From Dillenia suffruticosa (lineage: Eukaryota; Streptophyta; Magnoliopsida; Dilleniales; Dilleniaceae): a DNA stretch of 64,000 nucleotides. How positions within the stretch are numbered: position 1 is the first letter of the stretch; each line of letters opens with the position of its first letter. The stretch spans positions 30,574,761-30,638,760 of the forward strand of contig JAVTVX010000012.1 of NCBI GenBank assembly GCA_033439265.1, given 5' to 3'. A program made the translations under genes and the position numbers. The notes beneath the pieces are model-generated. The model saw only the letters and a program-made list of their open reading frames with translations. It ran no database searches and was not told the DNA's origin. Shown one piece after another: positions 11,640 through 21,766 of the stretch.

Positions 11640-12883
11640 ATGACTCTCGAAGATCTATTTGCACTACAACTTCCATAAAACTTGTGATTTTGAATTCCTT
11701 TGAACTATTGCATCCAAAACTCGAGAGAGCTCTTTGTATGATTCCTCACAATTCTCGTATACTATCTCTATGGTCATTCTTTTCACAGTCCAAACACATT
11801 TTCGGGAAACTGCATATGTTGTTTTTTCGTCATAACGGTTCGTAGGAAAAAAAATTTCACATTTGGGTCTTCCCTTGCGTAGTTAAGAAAATTTTGGGTC
11901 ATCAAATTTGAATCCAATTACCTATGATCATGCGTTAACCCAGCATTGACACATGTGTATGGTCCCTTTACAACAATTATCACAAAGGCACTAAGGAGTC
12001 TTGTTTTACGTGCATGCAATCTTCACCTACAACCATCATCCCTTTGAATACATATCGCTATCTATAGTATAAAGGATGATCTCTCAACACGAAATTAATA
12101 GTGATACTCTACATGATGCATTTTCACAAAGTATAAGTTATTCCTTTGACTCAAATCTCATTTCTTTCTTCAATTTATCGCTAAAATTCGCACTATCGTT
12201 TCTCAATCTACAATCTTCCTCGAATGTCACATAACTATCTCCTCCCGGTGCAGTTCTCATGAAAGGAATTGAGTTATCAACTCCGCTATTGACATATCTC
12301 CGACCACCACCAATGGGTGGAGACGCTGTAGAGGATGCCGATATTATTTGGTTCACAGAACTACCACCACTACCACGATGAACTTCTCCAACATCTTCAT
12401 CTTCATCATCATCATCATCCTCTTCTTCCGCCATTTCTTTCTTGTCCACATCATTATCTACATCTGCGCTAGCAAAATCCACTTGACATTCGACATGTGG
12501 ATATTCATCCGTATAATCGTAATCTTGTTGCATCGATATACTAGCATTGTATGTCTTCACATATAATTCATACGTCGTATCCACACCCATACTCACCGCA
12601 TACTCTATCAATTTCAAAACGTCGTCGTCATCACTAATTGGTGTCAATTCATACTGTACATTCCCCCTTGCATGTGTGACACAGGACAACGATAATAAAT
12701 ATTTACATATTATCTCATTAAATTTATCTGAAAACTCTTACACATCACGGAAACCAACTCATTAAAAGATACATTTCTCCTGACCCGAATCAATGTCGAA
12801 GATCCACAGTCATAACCGACTCCATTCTCAGCCGTCACAACTTCACAATTTGTGTAACATAACAATTTTACTATTTCCGTCAT
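11640..12883 (-). pseudogene. MuDR-type MULE transposase, N-terminal half only
   Basis: A start at 12883 opens a frame beginning MTEIVKLLCYTNCEVV. After an apparent intron the frame continues at 12689 through CVTHARGNVQYELTPI, SDDDDVLKLIEYA and TTYELYVKTY, which is the usual beginning of plant MuDR transposases. A long acidic run (EEEDDDDDEDED) follows. Farther on, at about 12000-11690, pieces reading GPYTCVNAGLTHDHR, LDSNLM.QNFLNYAREDPN and ESYKEL match the MuDR zinc-binding region that precedes the catalytic core. The DDE core and SWIM finger are absent. Stops and shifts are present after 12138. Transposase of this class cuts and pastes MULE DNA in the nucleus; this copy cannot. Confidence 0.75.
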
Positions 12884-12889
12884 TTCTAC

Positions 12890-13920
12890 TCAATATAAAA
12901 AAATGATTTATTACTATTATATGCCAATTTTTATTTAACAGAACAATAAGTTCAAATCAATTTTCAATTTAAAAAAAAATATTAAAATTAAATCTAAATT
13001 AGAGCTTAAAACCTAAACCCTAATTCGGTTCTAATATTAAATTTCAAAGAAATCAACAAACAATTAACTAAATTAGTTAAATAATATTAATTGAACTACT
13101 AATATTAACTTTTCTAAAATTACAAATAATTGAGTTTTTTAAAAAACGATAAACCTTAATTCGGTCCTAAATTTAGAAAACCCTATTTTCTAAATGCATA
13201 TTAATTTTCAACATACCTAAACTCTATACTAAATTCAATTCATTTATCAATCTAACGATAAATAATAAATCTAAATATATTAAATAATAAATTTACTAAA
13301 TTTTTAAATTTAAACCCTAAATTTCAATTTTAAACAAATTAACAAACAATCTACCAAATTAGTTAAATAATTTGCATTAAACTACTAATATTACATTTTT
13401 TTAAAATTACTAATAATTACAATTTTTATGAAACCCTAAATTCTAATTCGGTTCTAAGTTTAAAAAATCCTAATCACTAAACAAATCAACATGACAAAAT
13501 TAATCACTCTAAGTAAATAATATTAATTAAAATACAAATAATCAATTTATTATTTATTAAATATTTTATAAAACCCTAACCCTAATTTTTCTTATTCAAT
13601 CTTTGTAAAATATTGTTCAATGAACTAACAACATCCTAATTTAATAATGTATATAAAAATTTAATCAATATAAACATATCAAATTTTAGGGTTTGTAAAA
13701 GATAAACAAGCTTTTACCTTCGCAAGAATTGACTATACAGATCTTCCAAATGCTTGTATCACGTTCAATTAAGTACCCCAAGGTTGCAGATCTCCTTAGA
13801 TGCTATAGATTGTCTGCTTAGTAAGAGTAGAAGCAGTCGTCCGCAGCGGAGGAGGAGAGAAGAAGACAAAGGGAAGAAGAAGAAAGAAGAAAGAAGAAAG
13901 AAAGAAGAGGGGCAAGGGGA
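12890..13920. other. AT-rich 5' region of MULE 1 with AAACCCTAA-like motifs and a GA-rich tract
   Basis: No coding similarity is seen. The sequence repeats phrases such as AAACCCTAA and CCTAATTCGGTTCTAA near 13010, 13150, 13310, 13435 and 13570. These resemble plant telo-box motifs found in promoters and leaders. A purine tract of GAAGAA units lies at 13850-13912, next to the inverted repeat. Confidence 0.6.
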
Positions 13921-14110
13921 TAAGCACGAACATGTCGAGTCTTCAAGACTCGACATGCACACTGTTCATGCATGTTCAATCTACTCAACATGCATGAACA
14001 GTGTGCATATCGAGTTTTGAAAACTCGACATATTGTTTCAATTCCTGAAATTCTTTTTCGCAGGAGATGTTTTAAATTTTTTTTTCTCAGGGATACATCC
14101 GTATAAAGCT
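13921..14110 (-). repeat. Right terminal inverted repeat of MULE 1
   Basis: The reverse complement matches 9288-9435. It also contains a nested palindrome: 20-base arms GCACACTGTTCATGCATGTT at 13957-13976 and their exact complement at 13987-14006 around a 10-base loop. Copies of the TCGAG..CTCGA palindrome flank it on each side. Confidence 0.75.
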
Positions 14111-14485
14111 CCTCATATATAAATTATGTTCGGCAAAAAAAAAAAAAAATTTTGCAAACGATAATTTTTATTTTTTGCAAATATTTTTCTGCCCTAAAAT
14201 TTTTGGTTCTGGCTTTTATTTTTGTACAGCTTTTTGTTCTCCATTTTTTATGTTCAGCATTCTTTGGTTCTGGAAGTTTTCTGCAAATGACCCAAATTGG
14301 CTTGTGCTTTGTCCATGTGCCAATTTTTGCAAAATGGTTGTATCCATGTGCTCTGTCGATGTCGTGGCCAAAATTTATTTGAAGGAAAAGAGTGAAGAAA
14401 AATATTAAAAAAGGCTTGATCATAAAATAAAAGACAGGTTGTGATTCCGGACCTGGCTTCTTAGGTTGGCTGGTAGACTGTTCTT
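14111..14485. other. Spacer between the two MULEs
   Basis: About 375 bases with an A homopolymer and overlapping short open frames on both strands that match no family. No gene is seen. The spacer is rich in TTTTTGCAAA and TTGGTTCTGG type phrases. Confidence 0.5.
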
Positions 14486-14565
14486 GGGTTATTTCCTAAA
14501 ATATTGTACGGGGTCTAAAAAATGTGGGTTTATTTTTTTCTCCCAAAACTATCAAAGAAATCAAT
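14486..14565 (+). repeat. Left terminal inverted repeat of MULE 2
   Basis: This pairs with 19838-19916. The outermost 20 or so bases differ at one position, and similarity then continues with small gaps. Confidence 0.7.
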
Positions 14566-15800
14566 TTCAAAAGTATCCGGTCAGTCTATCTTCCAAGAAA
14601 AAAAATAGAAGTCGATTTTGCTAAAATCAATTTTAAGCCCATGATTAACATCAACGACACTTTCCGGTATGGCAAGTACAGAGAGAAAATTCTGATTGCC
14701 GTGGGCTCTGATAGTGCAAATCATATTATGGCATTGGCTTTTATTGTAATCGACGAAGAGATTTTGGTAAACTGGTCATGGTTCTTAAATAACTTGAGAG
14801 TTCACGTTATTGACGATTGTCAAGGTGTTTACATCATTTTTGATATGCACCTAGAATTCTCCTATCTATCCAGAGGGATCCCAATTTACAATCACCGTTT
14901 GTTTACCATCAAATTTGTTTGCAGCACTTAAAAGCAAACTTTAGCAAATGGTTCCGAAATATGCCGTTAATGGAATTAATACATAGGGCCACTGTAGCTC
15001 ACAAAATTTAGAAATTTGATGTGATGATGTACAAGATCAAAGAATTGAGTGAGTCCGCATATCGATGGTTAATGGATATTCCACTTGACAAGTGGATCAT
15101 GTGTTACAATGGTGGAAGATGATGAAACAACCTGACGACAAATAGATCGGAGAGTTTTAATAGGGTGCTGAAAGGGGCAAAAAGTTGTCGATCATTGCAT
15201 GTATTCGGATGACATTATATCGTATGGTTATTTATTTCAATAAATATCGAAATAAAGTGAAAAATTATCTAAAGGATGACAAGAGATGGCCAACAATTGT
15301 AATGGATAGAATACTTTGAAACGAACAGAAGTCCAAATACCATCAGTGACTGCTTTTAATAGGGCAGTAGGGGAGCATGAGGTAATGGGGTAGAGATGGA
15401 AACAAGCACAAAGTAATTTTGAATGAATATTCCTGTACCTGTGACAAATTCGAGATATTTAAACTTACTCCCATATGTGGAAGGTCTATGAAATTATAGG
15501 CATTAGATCATGGTTGACAACTTCCACAGTTTGTAGTAGATAGTCCTTACGGATGTTAGCGGATTTTGTCCCTTGGGATATTAGGATTACTAGCCCCTAT
15601 CTCTCATTTAGTGGCCAATATTTCGTGTCTAGCTATCAGTTTGGATGATCACAAAACACCAGGATTACGAATGAGATGAATGGACGAAGGACTCAACGTT
15701 GCAAGGCAGGGCCATAACCAAAACAATTTCTCAAATATGGAATGATTGAGAGAGACAACCTATTTAAACCAATAAGCAGCTTCATTTTCATGTAAAGAAA
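14524..15800 (+). pseudogene. MULE transposase, catalytic core and SWIM region, broken
   Basis: The first 136 codons (14524-14931) read FRYGKYREKILIAVGSD, then IMALAFIVIDEE, then WSWFLNNLRVHV, the core pattern of plant MULE transposases (GKYKGKLL..A.., LAFA.VDEE, WSWFL..L). Where the family usually has the first catalytic Asp, just before GT/NDT..GKY, this copy appears to have Asn. Later fragments read KFDVMMYKIKELSESAYRWL, IPLDKWIMCYNGGRR, TNRSESFNRVLKGA (about 15010-15180) and EYSCTCDKFEIFK (about 15420-15465), the last being SWIM-like. Many stops and shifts interrupt the frame after 14931. The N-terminal MuDR domain is missing. The start given is simply the first ATG of the open block. Confidence 0.75.
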
Positions 15801-16077
15801 GATTTGAAACGTAATAAATTATTAATGTTTAATAGATCATATTAATGATTGAATGTTCAATATATAATTTTAGTTATTACACTATTAATTTTAATATAAA
15901 ATTTTACATCGAACAAAGTCAAATTCATGCTATTTTAGTCTAGGTACGGTAATCAGAATTTGTGTGGGGTTAAGCAAAAATACACAACATTTCTATCATA
16001 GTGTTTCAATCTTTCAATTTTTGTACCCTTATGTTTCAAGTTATGCTTCAACCATGAAGTAATTGAAGCATTGTACT

Positions 16078-16312
16078 CAATGGAGACAAAATTATAGCCA
16101 CACTTATTGCTGCTTTATGAGCTCTTGGTCCAACTTCCTTGGCTTTGAGACTTCTTCCTTAAAGATGCTCATCTAGTCCTATCTTGAATGACGAAGGACT
16201 ACATGAGCATCTTCAACGAATAAGGTACAAGGCGTAGGATGATGGATTGAGAGCACAAAAAAGCAGTAACAAGTCCGATAATAATCTATTTCCATTGAGT
16301 CTGACGCTATGA
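16078..16312. repeat. Foldback hairpin 1 in MULE 2
   Basis: The two arms of about 100 bases are imperfect inverted copies around a short loop. The outer ends CAATGGA..AATTAT pair with ATAAT..TCCATTG, and the inner ends AAGATGCTCATCTAGTCCT pair with AGGACTACATGAGCATCTT. The transcript would fold into a long stem. No TSD or coding content is seen. It is related to hairpin 2, sharing CACACTTATTGCTGCTTT-like and CTTCTTCCTT phrases. Confidence 0.7.
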
Positions 16313-16535
16313 TTATTTCATAATTGAAGCAGGATTTCAAACAGGAGAATGGATAGCGAAATGTAATGAATGTAAAACATGTTTAATAGATATTGATATG
16401 TAATGGACCTTATGAATGTTCTTGATGATGTAATGATAGATGTGATGTTTTATGACTTTTGTCATTCTATGAATGATTTTATGTTTTCTGCATTCTGTCA
16501 TATATTTTCTTAAAATATTGTCGGGCTTATTATGT

Positions 16536-16722
16536 TTTTATATTTGGTTAAAAATATTATCACACTTATTGTCTCCTTTTTATGGTCACATGCAACCTTG
16601 GCCTTGTGCCTTCTTCCTTGGAGAGAGCATCTCCAAGGAAAAAGGCGCAAGGACAACGAAACTTGCGTGTAACCGTAAAAAGGAGGCAATAAGTGTGGCA
16701 ATATCCCTTCCAAATATAGAGA
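16536..16722. repeat. Foldback hairpin 2 in MULE 2
   Basis: The arms are about 90 bases each and pair over almost their whole length. TATTTGG at the left end pairs with CCAAATA at the right, CACACTTATTGTCTCCTTTTT pairs (with one mismatch) with the complement of AAAAAGGAGGCAATAAGTGTG, and the inner CCTTGGAGA pairs with TCTCCAAGG. The loop is only a few bases. Because of this symmetry, open frames on the two strands give similar peptides, which shows that neither is a gene. Confidence 0.8.
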
Positions 16723-16969
16723 CATTGTAAAATGTTGGACGCTTCATTTTATGGTTTCTCATTATGCACAAGACTTTATTTGGATGCAAACTTTAATTGT
16801 TAAACATATATTCATTGATAAGATTAAACTAATTTTGTGAATTATAAAATCATTGCGAAGATTGAGTTTTTTTTTTTTTATTATGCACTAAACTTTGATA
16901 AGACTGAACGATTTTATTGGTTTTGTAGATTTTGATGATGACAACAACACATGATTATCCATACTTATA

Positions 16970-19020
16970 GTCAGGTTCACGAGATCTCAGTGTATTATAC
17001 CCCTAGTTAACACATCGTTCTCAGCGTATCTAGGAGACTGGGACCGATGCACCTCTAGATAAACGTCATGCTGATCACGGGTTTTGGTTTGTATGCACAT
17101 TGGACATGCGTGTACAACATCTTCTATTCTAGCAAATTTCTATGGGGTGTACTGGTGTGGTCATATCTAGTTTGACCATGCTCTTATTACAGCCTTGGTC
17201 AAGCGATGGACATAAGAGTCACATACATTCCATCTGCCCATTGGTGAGGCGATCGTTACGTTGTAGAATGTCGAGGTCCTATGGGGGCTTACCCATTGAT
17301 AGAGAGTCAACTACTGGCATCGATGTTTAGCGGAGCCTTGTTGAGTGGCAGAAGCTGTGTCTTGAACTTATGGGCTTCATCCTTAATCCTAACGACTTCA
17401 ATGGTGACCGGCTTAAGGTGAGGACCATTACGACTGCATTTGATTTGCAACCCCTACACCCTGACTCCGAATGGCCAATGATTTTATTTCATGCGCGAGG
17501 GCGCATCATGTAGTTGTTGGGCAATCTACTTAGATACAAGTCAGGGTCGAAGGTCAAGTAGATATATTTGGAGTTGTTTCGAGATATAGACACATTCGAT
17601 CACTTCAGTTGGGACACTACAGTTTTGGCTGCACTATACAGAGATTTGTGCCAGGGGGTATACTCTTGGAGTCAAGTAGATTATGGGACTACCGTTACTT
17701 TTACATGTATCATATTTTTTGGCAAACTTTCTTTTGATGATTTTATGTGAATTTGATCTTTAACTTCATTTTTTTTTATCTGTCACCAACTTTGAGCATG
17801 GAAGAGATTACTCATATTCAGACGAATCAGACGCCATACTGCTTATCCCACTTCCACTACACTAGATTTGCTGAGTGGTCCATAAGAATCACTGTAAGTT
17901 ATATTGAGATATAGTGAGAGATAGTATTTATTATCACTTGTATATATTTACTTTCGAATGTTTTGAAACAGATGAAATGTTCGACATAGTTTTGCTGACA
18001 TCAGACAATATGTCCTTAGGTGTTATAGAGATCGATGGATCACATAAGGGAGGATGAGGTAGGTTAACTTACTATGTGCATGAGATCATATGACTATCGA
18101 GTTTTCTATTGAGTTCACTAATATATGTCCAATTTACATTTTGTTTTTTCATTTTCAGTTCATCTGGATGTCATATTCGAATTTTGATTTAGATGCGTTG
18201 TCACCTTACTATCATCAAGGTAGTAACATTTGGCGTGCATATGTTTCGCTGACTGCTTTGAGGTTGTGGAGTACCATCTTTCTGAGAGAATTCTCAGACA
18301 GTTTGGCATTCAGCAGGGTGTATTGGTTGATGTAGATACTTGATTGGATTTGCATTGTATCGATCGACATGAGAGAGTGGGATGGAATTGGAGGAACATT
18401 CATGCATCCCATATAGAGAGGTGGGAGGATAGTTGAGATTACGTTATCCATGGACACTTGTTCTACGATTATGTGACGATGTCTCTGGAGTATATGCCTT
18501 GATATTGCGTCATCATGCATACATATGTGGGCAATCTAGCACATAGTTATATAGTCGGTTTTTGCCCTACGATATCATGTCTTTTATTTTTTTCATTGAT
18601 TAGCCGATCAATATTGTATTTATTGTATGGTCAAATCACTTGAACACATACACTAGATTGTTGGTGATGTATTGGTCTTAGATGCATTTGAAGCTATAGC
18701 TATCAAGATTAGAGAATCGCATGCACTATGAGTTTTTGGTGGTGATCGATACTCAGCCTCTGCACCAACGGACAATTGGGATCATTCGTCGACATCTGGC
18801 CTGATAGATAAGGATGATGTGATATTAACTCTACATAGATGATACTAGGGCATTCTATGCCTGCTTTCGACATTGGTATTAATGATGTTTCACCTACTAT
18901 TCCTCCTAGCATGGATGGCTACCACTGGTACCGTAGTAGATTATCTCATACCATAGAGCTAGAGACAGTCGTTCCAAACTTTGATGAGACTGCAAAATCC
19001 TTGCGTCTTCCTTGTGATAA
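16970..19020 (+). pseudogene. PMD (MAIN-like) gene of MULE 2, broken
   Basis: Blocks occur in the normal PMD order. There is an N-terminal SVLYP/HRSQRIW-like piece (about 16990-17040), then GGLPIDRESTTG (about 17280-17320), LCLELMGFILNPNDFNGDRL (about 17357-17415) and ELFRDIDTFDHFSW..LAALYRDLCQGV (17571-17660). Farther on come FIWMSYSNFDLDALSPYYHQG.NIWRAYV (18160-18245) and a C-terminal NWRNIHASHIERWED (about 18385-18430). The final reading block ends at 19024. Stops and shifts separate the blocks. This PMD is distinct in sequence from the one in MULE 1 (for example SPYYHQGSNIW against PGYYHKGRDIW). The position downstream of the transposase in the same orientation is the same. Confidence 0.75.
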
Positions 19021-19184
19021 TTAGTGTTATTCATATCAGTTGTATATTTATATTTGTAAAACTCACTTTTATATATCTATATATATTTTTCATTTGTTCA
19101 CTAAGCATGTTTATTTCGATTTAATTAATTTGAATATTAATTTGTTCATCAAGTTCTTGAATATTCAATCATTCACCACGTTTG

Positions 19185-19835
19185 TCCTCCTTCTGGGGCA
19201 CCATACTAGTGTTTTCCTCTGGAGTGACAGAACTGTGGAGCAAATGGAGTCTTTGAGATAAAGTAATTCGCGCAATTGATAGATCTCAAGGAATTGCTCA
19301 ATGAAATAGAAATTCACTTGTGTTCTGGCTGTTTGCTCCTAGAGCATGAAAACATTAAGATAAGGTAATCAGAGTATTGAAAAGATCTCAAAAAATTGTA
19401 TGTGTAAACTAAAATTCACTTTGAGATAAAAATATTTGCTCGAAGAATACAGAGTCGCTTTGAGATAAAATGTCAAGTGGTGCTAGTCCATTTGTAGAAT
19501 GAGATTGTTCAAAAGAGTCAAGAAAACAGAGTCTCTAAGATAATGTAACTCGAGCAATTAATAGATGTCAACGAATAGCTCAAGGGAAAGAAAATTGGTT
19601 CTCTCCAGACACTTTGCTCCCAGTACATGACGTGTCTTTGTGGGCCACGACACTAGCGACGCAACCATTGAGCAAATGGAGACTTTGAGATAAAAGAATT
19701 CAAATAATTCGAGCATTCAAAATATTTCAGAAAATTGCACAAGTAAACCAAAATTTACTTCAAGAAAAGAAGTTTTGCTCGGACAACCTGAAACCGCTTT
19801 GAGATGGAAGTGTCCAAGTGGGGATATTGTAAGTC
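19185..19835 (+). repeat. Imperfect direct repeats in the 3' part of MULE 2
   Basis: The phrase GAGCAAATGGAG followed by CTTTGAGATAAA occurs near 19238 and 19670. Each is preceded by a GGGC/CACNA..ACTAG phrase and followed by AATTC..CAATTGATAGAT or AATTCGAGCATTC. Several extra copies of TTTGAGATAAA and TCTAAGATAA lie between. This looks like a duplicated subterminal block of roughly 430 bases. Confidence 0.6.
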
Positions 19836-19837
19836 AA

Positions 19838-19916
19838 TTTCGAGGGGCAGTTTTGGAAAACAAAATTCCACTTCTCAGATTTTGTGCCACATTCCCAATA
19901 TTTTGGGAAATAACCC
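19838..19916 (-). repeat. Right terminal inverted repeat of MULE 2
   Basis: The reverse complement begins GGGTTATTTCCCAAAATATTG and matches the left end at 14486. Confidence 0.7.
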
Positions 19917-20179
19917 GAGGAAAGGGCGTCCGGCTTGGCGCTTTCCTGTAGATTCTTCCGACTAATTTTGTACCTAATACGCTTTTAAGCCCCTAAAAGC
20001 CTCTTTTAGCACATCTTGGTGCAATAAGCTTGGTAAGGCCCCAAGGTTAGGATACTATAGGTTGGTTGGATCTCTTTAAACATTTTTTGGGGTCTTTTTA
20101 AAACCAATTGGGGTTGCTTGCAGTGATAATGTCTAGGTGTTTTACTCGATTTGTTCCACCTTTCCCTCCCTTTGTTGAT

Positions 20180-21100
20180 ATCTTGTGTGACCAATGTTTT
20201 AAATTTAAGGTTCCACGAGATTTTAGTTTGATTTTATTTGGCGCATAAGGCCAATACTCTGACCAACTGAGCTAGGAGACTGATTTGTTTTGTAAATGAT
20301 AGCTTCTTTATCTTTTTTTTTTTTTTTGTGTTTGTAATGTAAGATTTATTTTATTCCACATTTTTCAACTTGAGAGGGAAAATTTGGAAAAATCAAACTG
20401 ATGGGACTTGAAAACAAATGTTGATTGACTCGAACTGTGGTCATTTATGGGTAGAGGATGAGCTTAATCGAAGCTTGGGTATGACCCTAGGTTAGGATAG
20501 GTAGGAGCTGGGTTGCATCTCGCAAGGCTGTTTTGGGTTTTTTATGAAGCCAATCTAGGGTTGCTTCCTCTCGTGGTGTCTAGGCGGGCTTGTTCCCTCT
20601 TTTTCTTCCTTGATTTAGTTTATATCTTTCACTTGTCTATAAACTGAAAAAAAAAGAAATATATTTTTTTTTCTGTTAAATCTTACTTGGTATTGATCCT
20701 GTCTATAAATTTAAAAAAAAAATACGATTTTTTTTTGGTGACAAAAGAAATATAAATTTTGTCCTTTTTAATTGAGTAAGAAAACAAAAATCTAAATTAA
20801 GATATTTTCTACGTGGAAGTTAATATAGATATTCATTAAATTTTTATTTAATTTTATTCTTTTAAATGTCTCCTCCATTTCTGGTCTAGGATTTGAATTA
20901 ACAAATTTTCATTTTAAGGGTTGAATGTGTGACCTTCGGCCCATAAGATCAATGCTCTGACCAGTGGAATCAATTTGCTAAATAGCCTTTTAACCCTATT
21001 TTTGTGTTTGTGACTCCTGAGATCTGCATCATTGCCATTGAGAGGGAGAATTCAAAAACTGAAATGGTAATATTAGATTGATTGGTAACTTGGATGTGTA
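20180..21100 (-). repeat. Duplicated block with tRNA-like (SINE-type) segments
   Basis: Read on the minus strand, about 20285-20215 begins CTAGCTCAGTTGGTCAGAGT, a tRNA D-arm/A-box sequence. About 20990-20925 has TGGTCAGAGCATTGATCTTA followed by GGTCACACATTCAACCC, resembling A and B boxes. Both are flanked by matching phrases (TTTTTGTGTTTGT and TTGAGAGGGA), so the two segments are diverged copies. Neither forms a complete tRNA cloverleaf. They are best read as tRNA-derived SINE or pseudo-tRNA remnants. Confidence 0.5.
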
Positions 21101-21493
21101 ATTTTCATTTATGATAAAATTTAAAAAAGAGAAAAGAAAAGACATCGGATATTAAAAAAAAGATGGATAGTGCCAAATGCACGAGATTATTATCCCAAAT
21201 TAGGACATTAAAACGAGCTGTTTGTTAGGGTTAGGCCACCAAATTCAAAATACCTCCATGAAGAGCTCAACCCAGGCCGATCTCCTGTGAACAGTCTCAA
21301 TATTGTACCTTTTAGTAATTTCGCTGCTTCCATATGCATTTTTCATTGCTAATTTCACTCCGCCGATCAAAGCGAAGTGAAGAAAAAGGCCCTACAGAAA
21401 GCGCTAACGTGAGGATCTTCTCTCTCTTCTCCCTGTCTCTCTCTCCTCAATTCAACCGCCATCTGCTGAGAGCCTGAAAACATAGAAATCTCC

Positions 21494-21536
<43 letters not shown>

Positions 21537-21639
21537 GAACTCATAATAAATTCGATTCATTTTCTCTCCAACACTTTCGTCTCATTTCTCTCTCCATCTC
21601 TTCGCTGTTTCTTGAGAATTACAATTCCAGTTCACTCAA
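21101..21639 (+). promoter_or_regulatory. Promoter and CT-rich leader of the PDH E1 beta gene
   Basis: This is the upstream region of the start codon at 21640. It ends in a leader with a long CT run at 21495-21535 and further TCTCTC patches, a composition common in plant 5' leaders. I cannot place a TATA box or transcription start with confidence. The region above about 21240 is AT-rich. Confidence 0.5.
21495..21535. repeat. (CT)n microsatellite in the PDH leader
   Basis: An uninterrupted CT run about 100 bases upstream of the ATG. A second CT run lies in intron 1 at about 21733-21760. Confidence 0.95.
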
Positions 21640-21734
21640 ATGGCCGCAATTATACAAGGAATTGGAGCTACTGCCAGTTCTCTTAATTCCGATAAATTTC
21701 AATTGCCTTCTCGCAGATCGTTCTCAGGTTTGAT

Positions 21735-21766
<32 letters not shown>

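Larger units (their letters stand above)
9288..14110 (-). mobile_element. Mutator-like element 1 with PMD gene (PMD-MULE), decayed
   Basis: The element is about 4.8 kb and is bounded by inverted repeats. Its left end and the reverse complement of its right end both begin AGCT, then TATAC, then GATGTATCCCTGAG, and continue through a shared A-rich run, ACATCTCC and the TCGAGTTTTGAAAACTCGA motif. Inside on the minus strand are the N-terminal half of a MuDR-type transposase (about 12883-11640) and a plant-mobile-domain gene (11263 to about 9574). The catalytic DDE core expected between them is missing, so the element looks non-autonomous. No 9-bp target duplication is obvious at the inferred borders, which may therefore be a few bases off. 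Confidence 0.75.
14486..19916 (+). mobile_element. Mutator-like element 2 with PMD gene (PMD-MULE), decayed
   Basis: The element is about 5.4 kb and bounded by inverted repeats. The left end begins GGGTTATTTCCTAAAATATTG and the right end, read in reverse complement, begins GGGTTATTTCCCAAAATATTG. Both continue through ATGTGG and a T-rich stretch to CCAAAACT. Inside on the plus strand are the catalytic part of a MULE transposase (14524-15800), two foldback hairpins, a PMD pseudogene (about 16970-19020) and a repeated 3' region. It differs from MULE 1 in TIR sequence and PMD type, so it is a separate family. No clear 9-bp target duplication was seen. Confidence 0.75.

Noticed and set aside
12348-12566. 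Plus-strand frame rich in I/F/H
   Set aside because: It is the complement of the acidic and serine-rich part of the MULE 1 transposase on the minus strand.
13008-13590. AAACCCTAA motifs as an interstitial telomere
   Set aside because: The motifs are single and scattered, not a tandem array.
16473-16789. Overlapping open frames on plus and minus strands with similar peptides
   Set aside because: The similarity comes from the foldback hairpin, so neither frame is evidence of a gene.
20215-20290. Possible functional tRNA gene
   Set aside because: A D-arm-like part is present but no matching acceptor stem, anticodon arm or intact B box follows.
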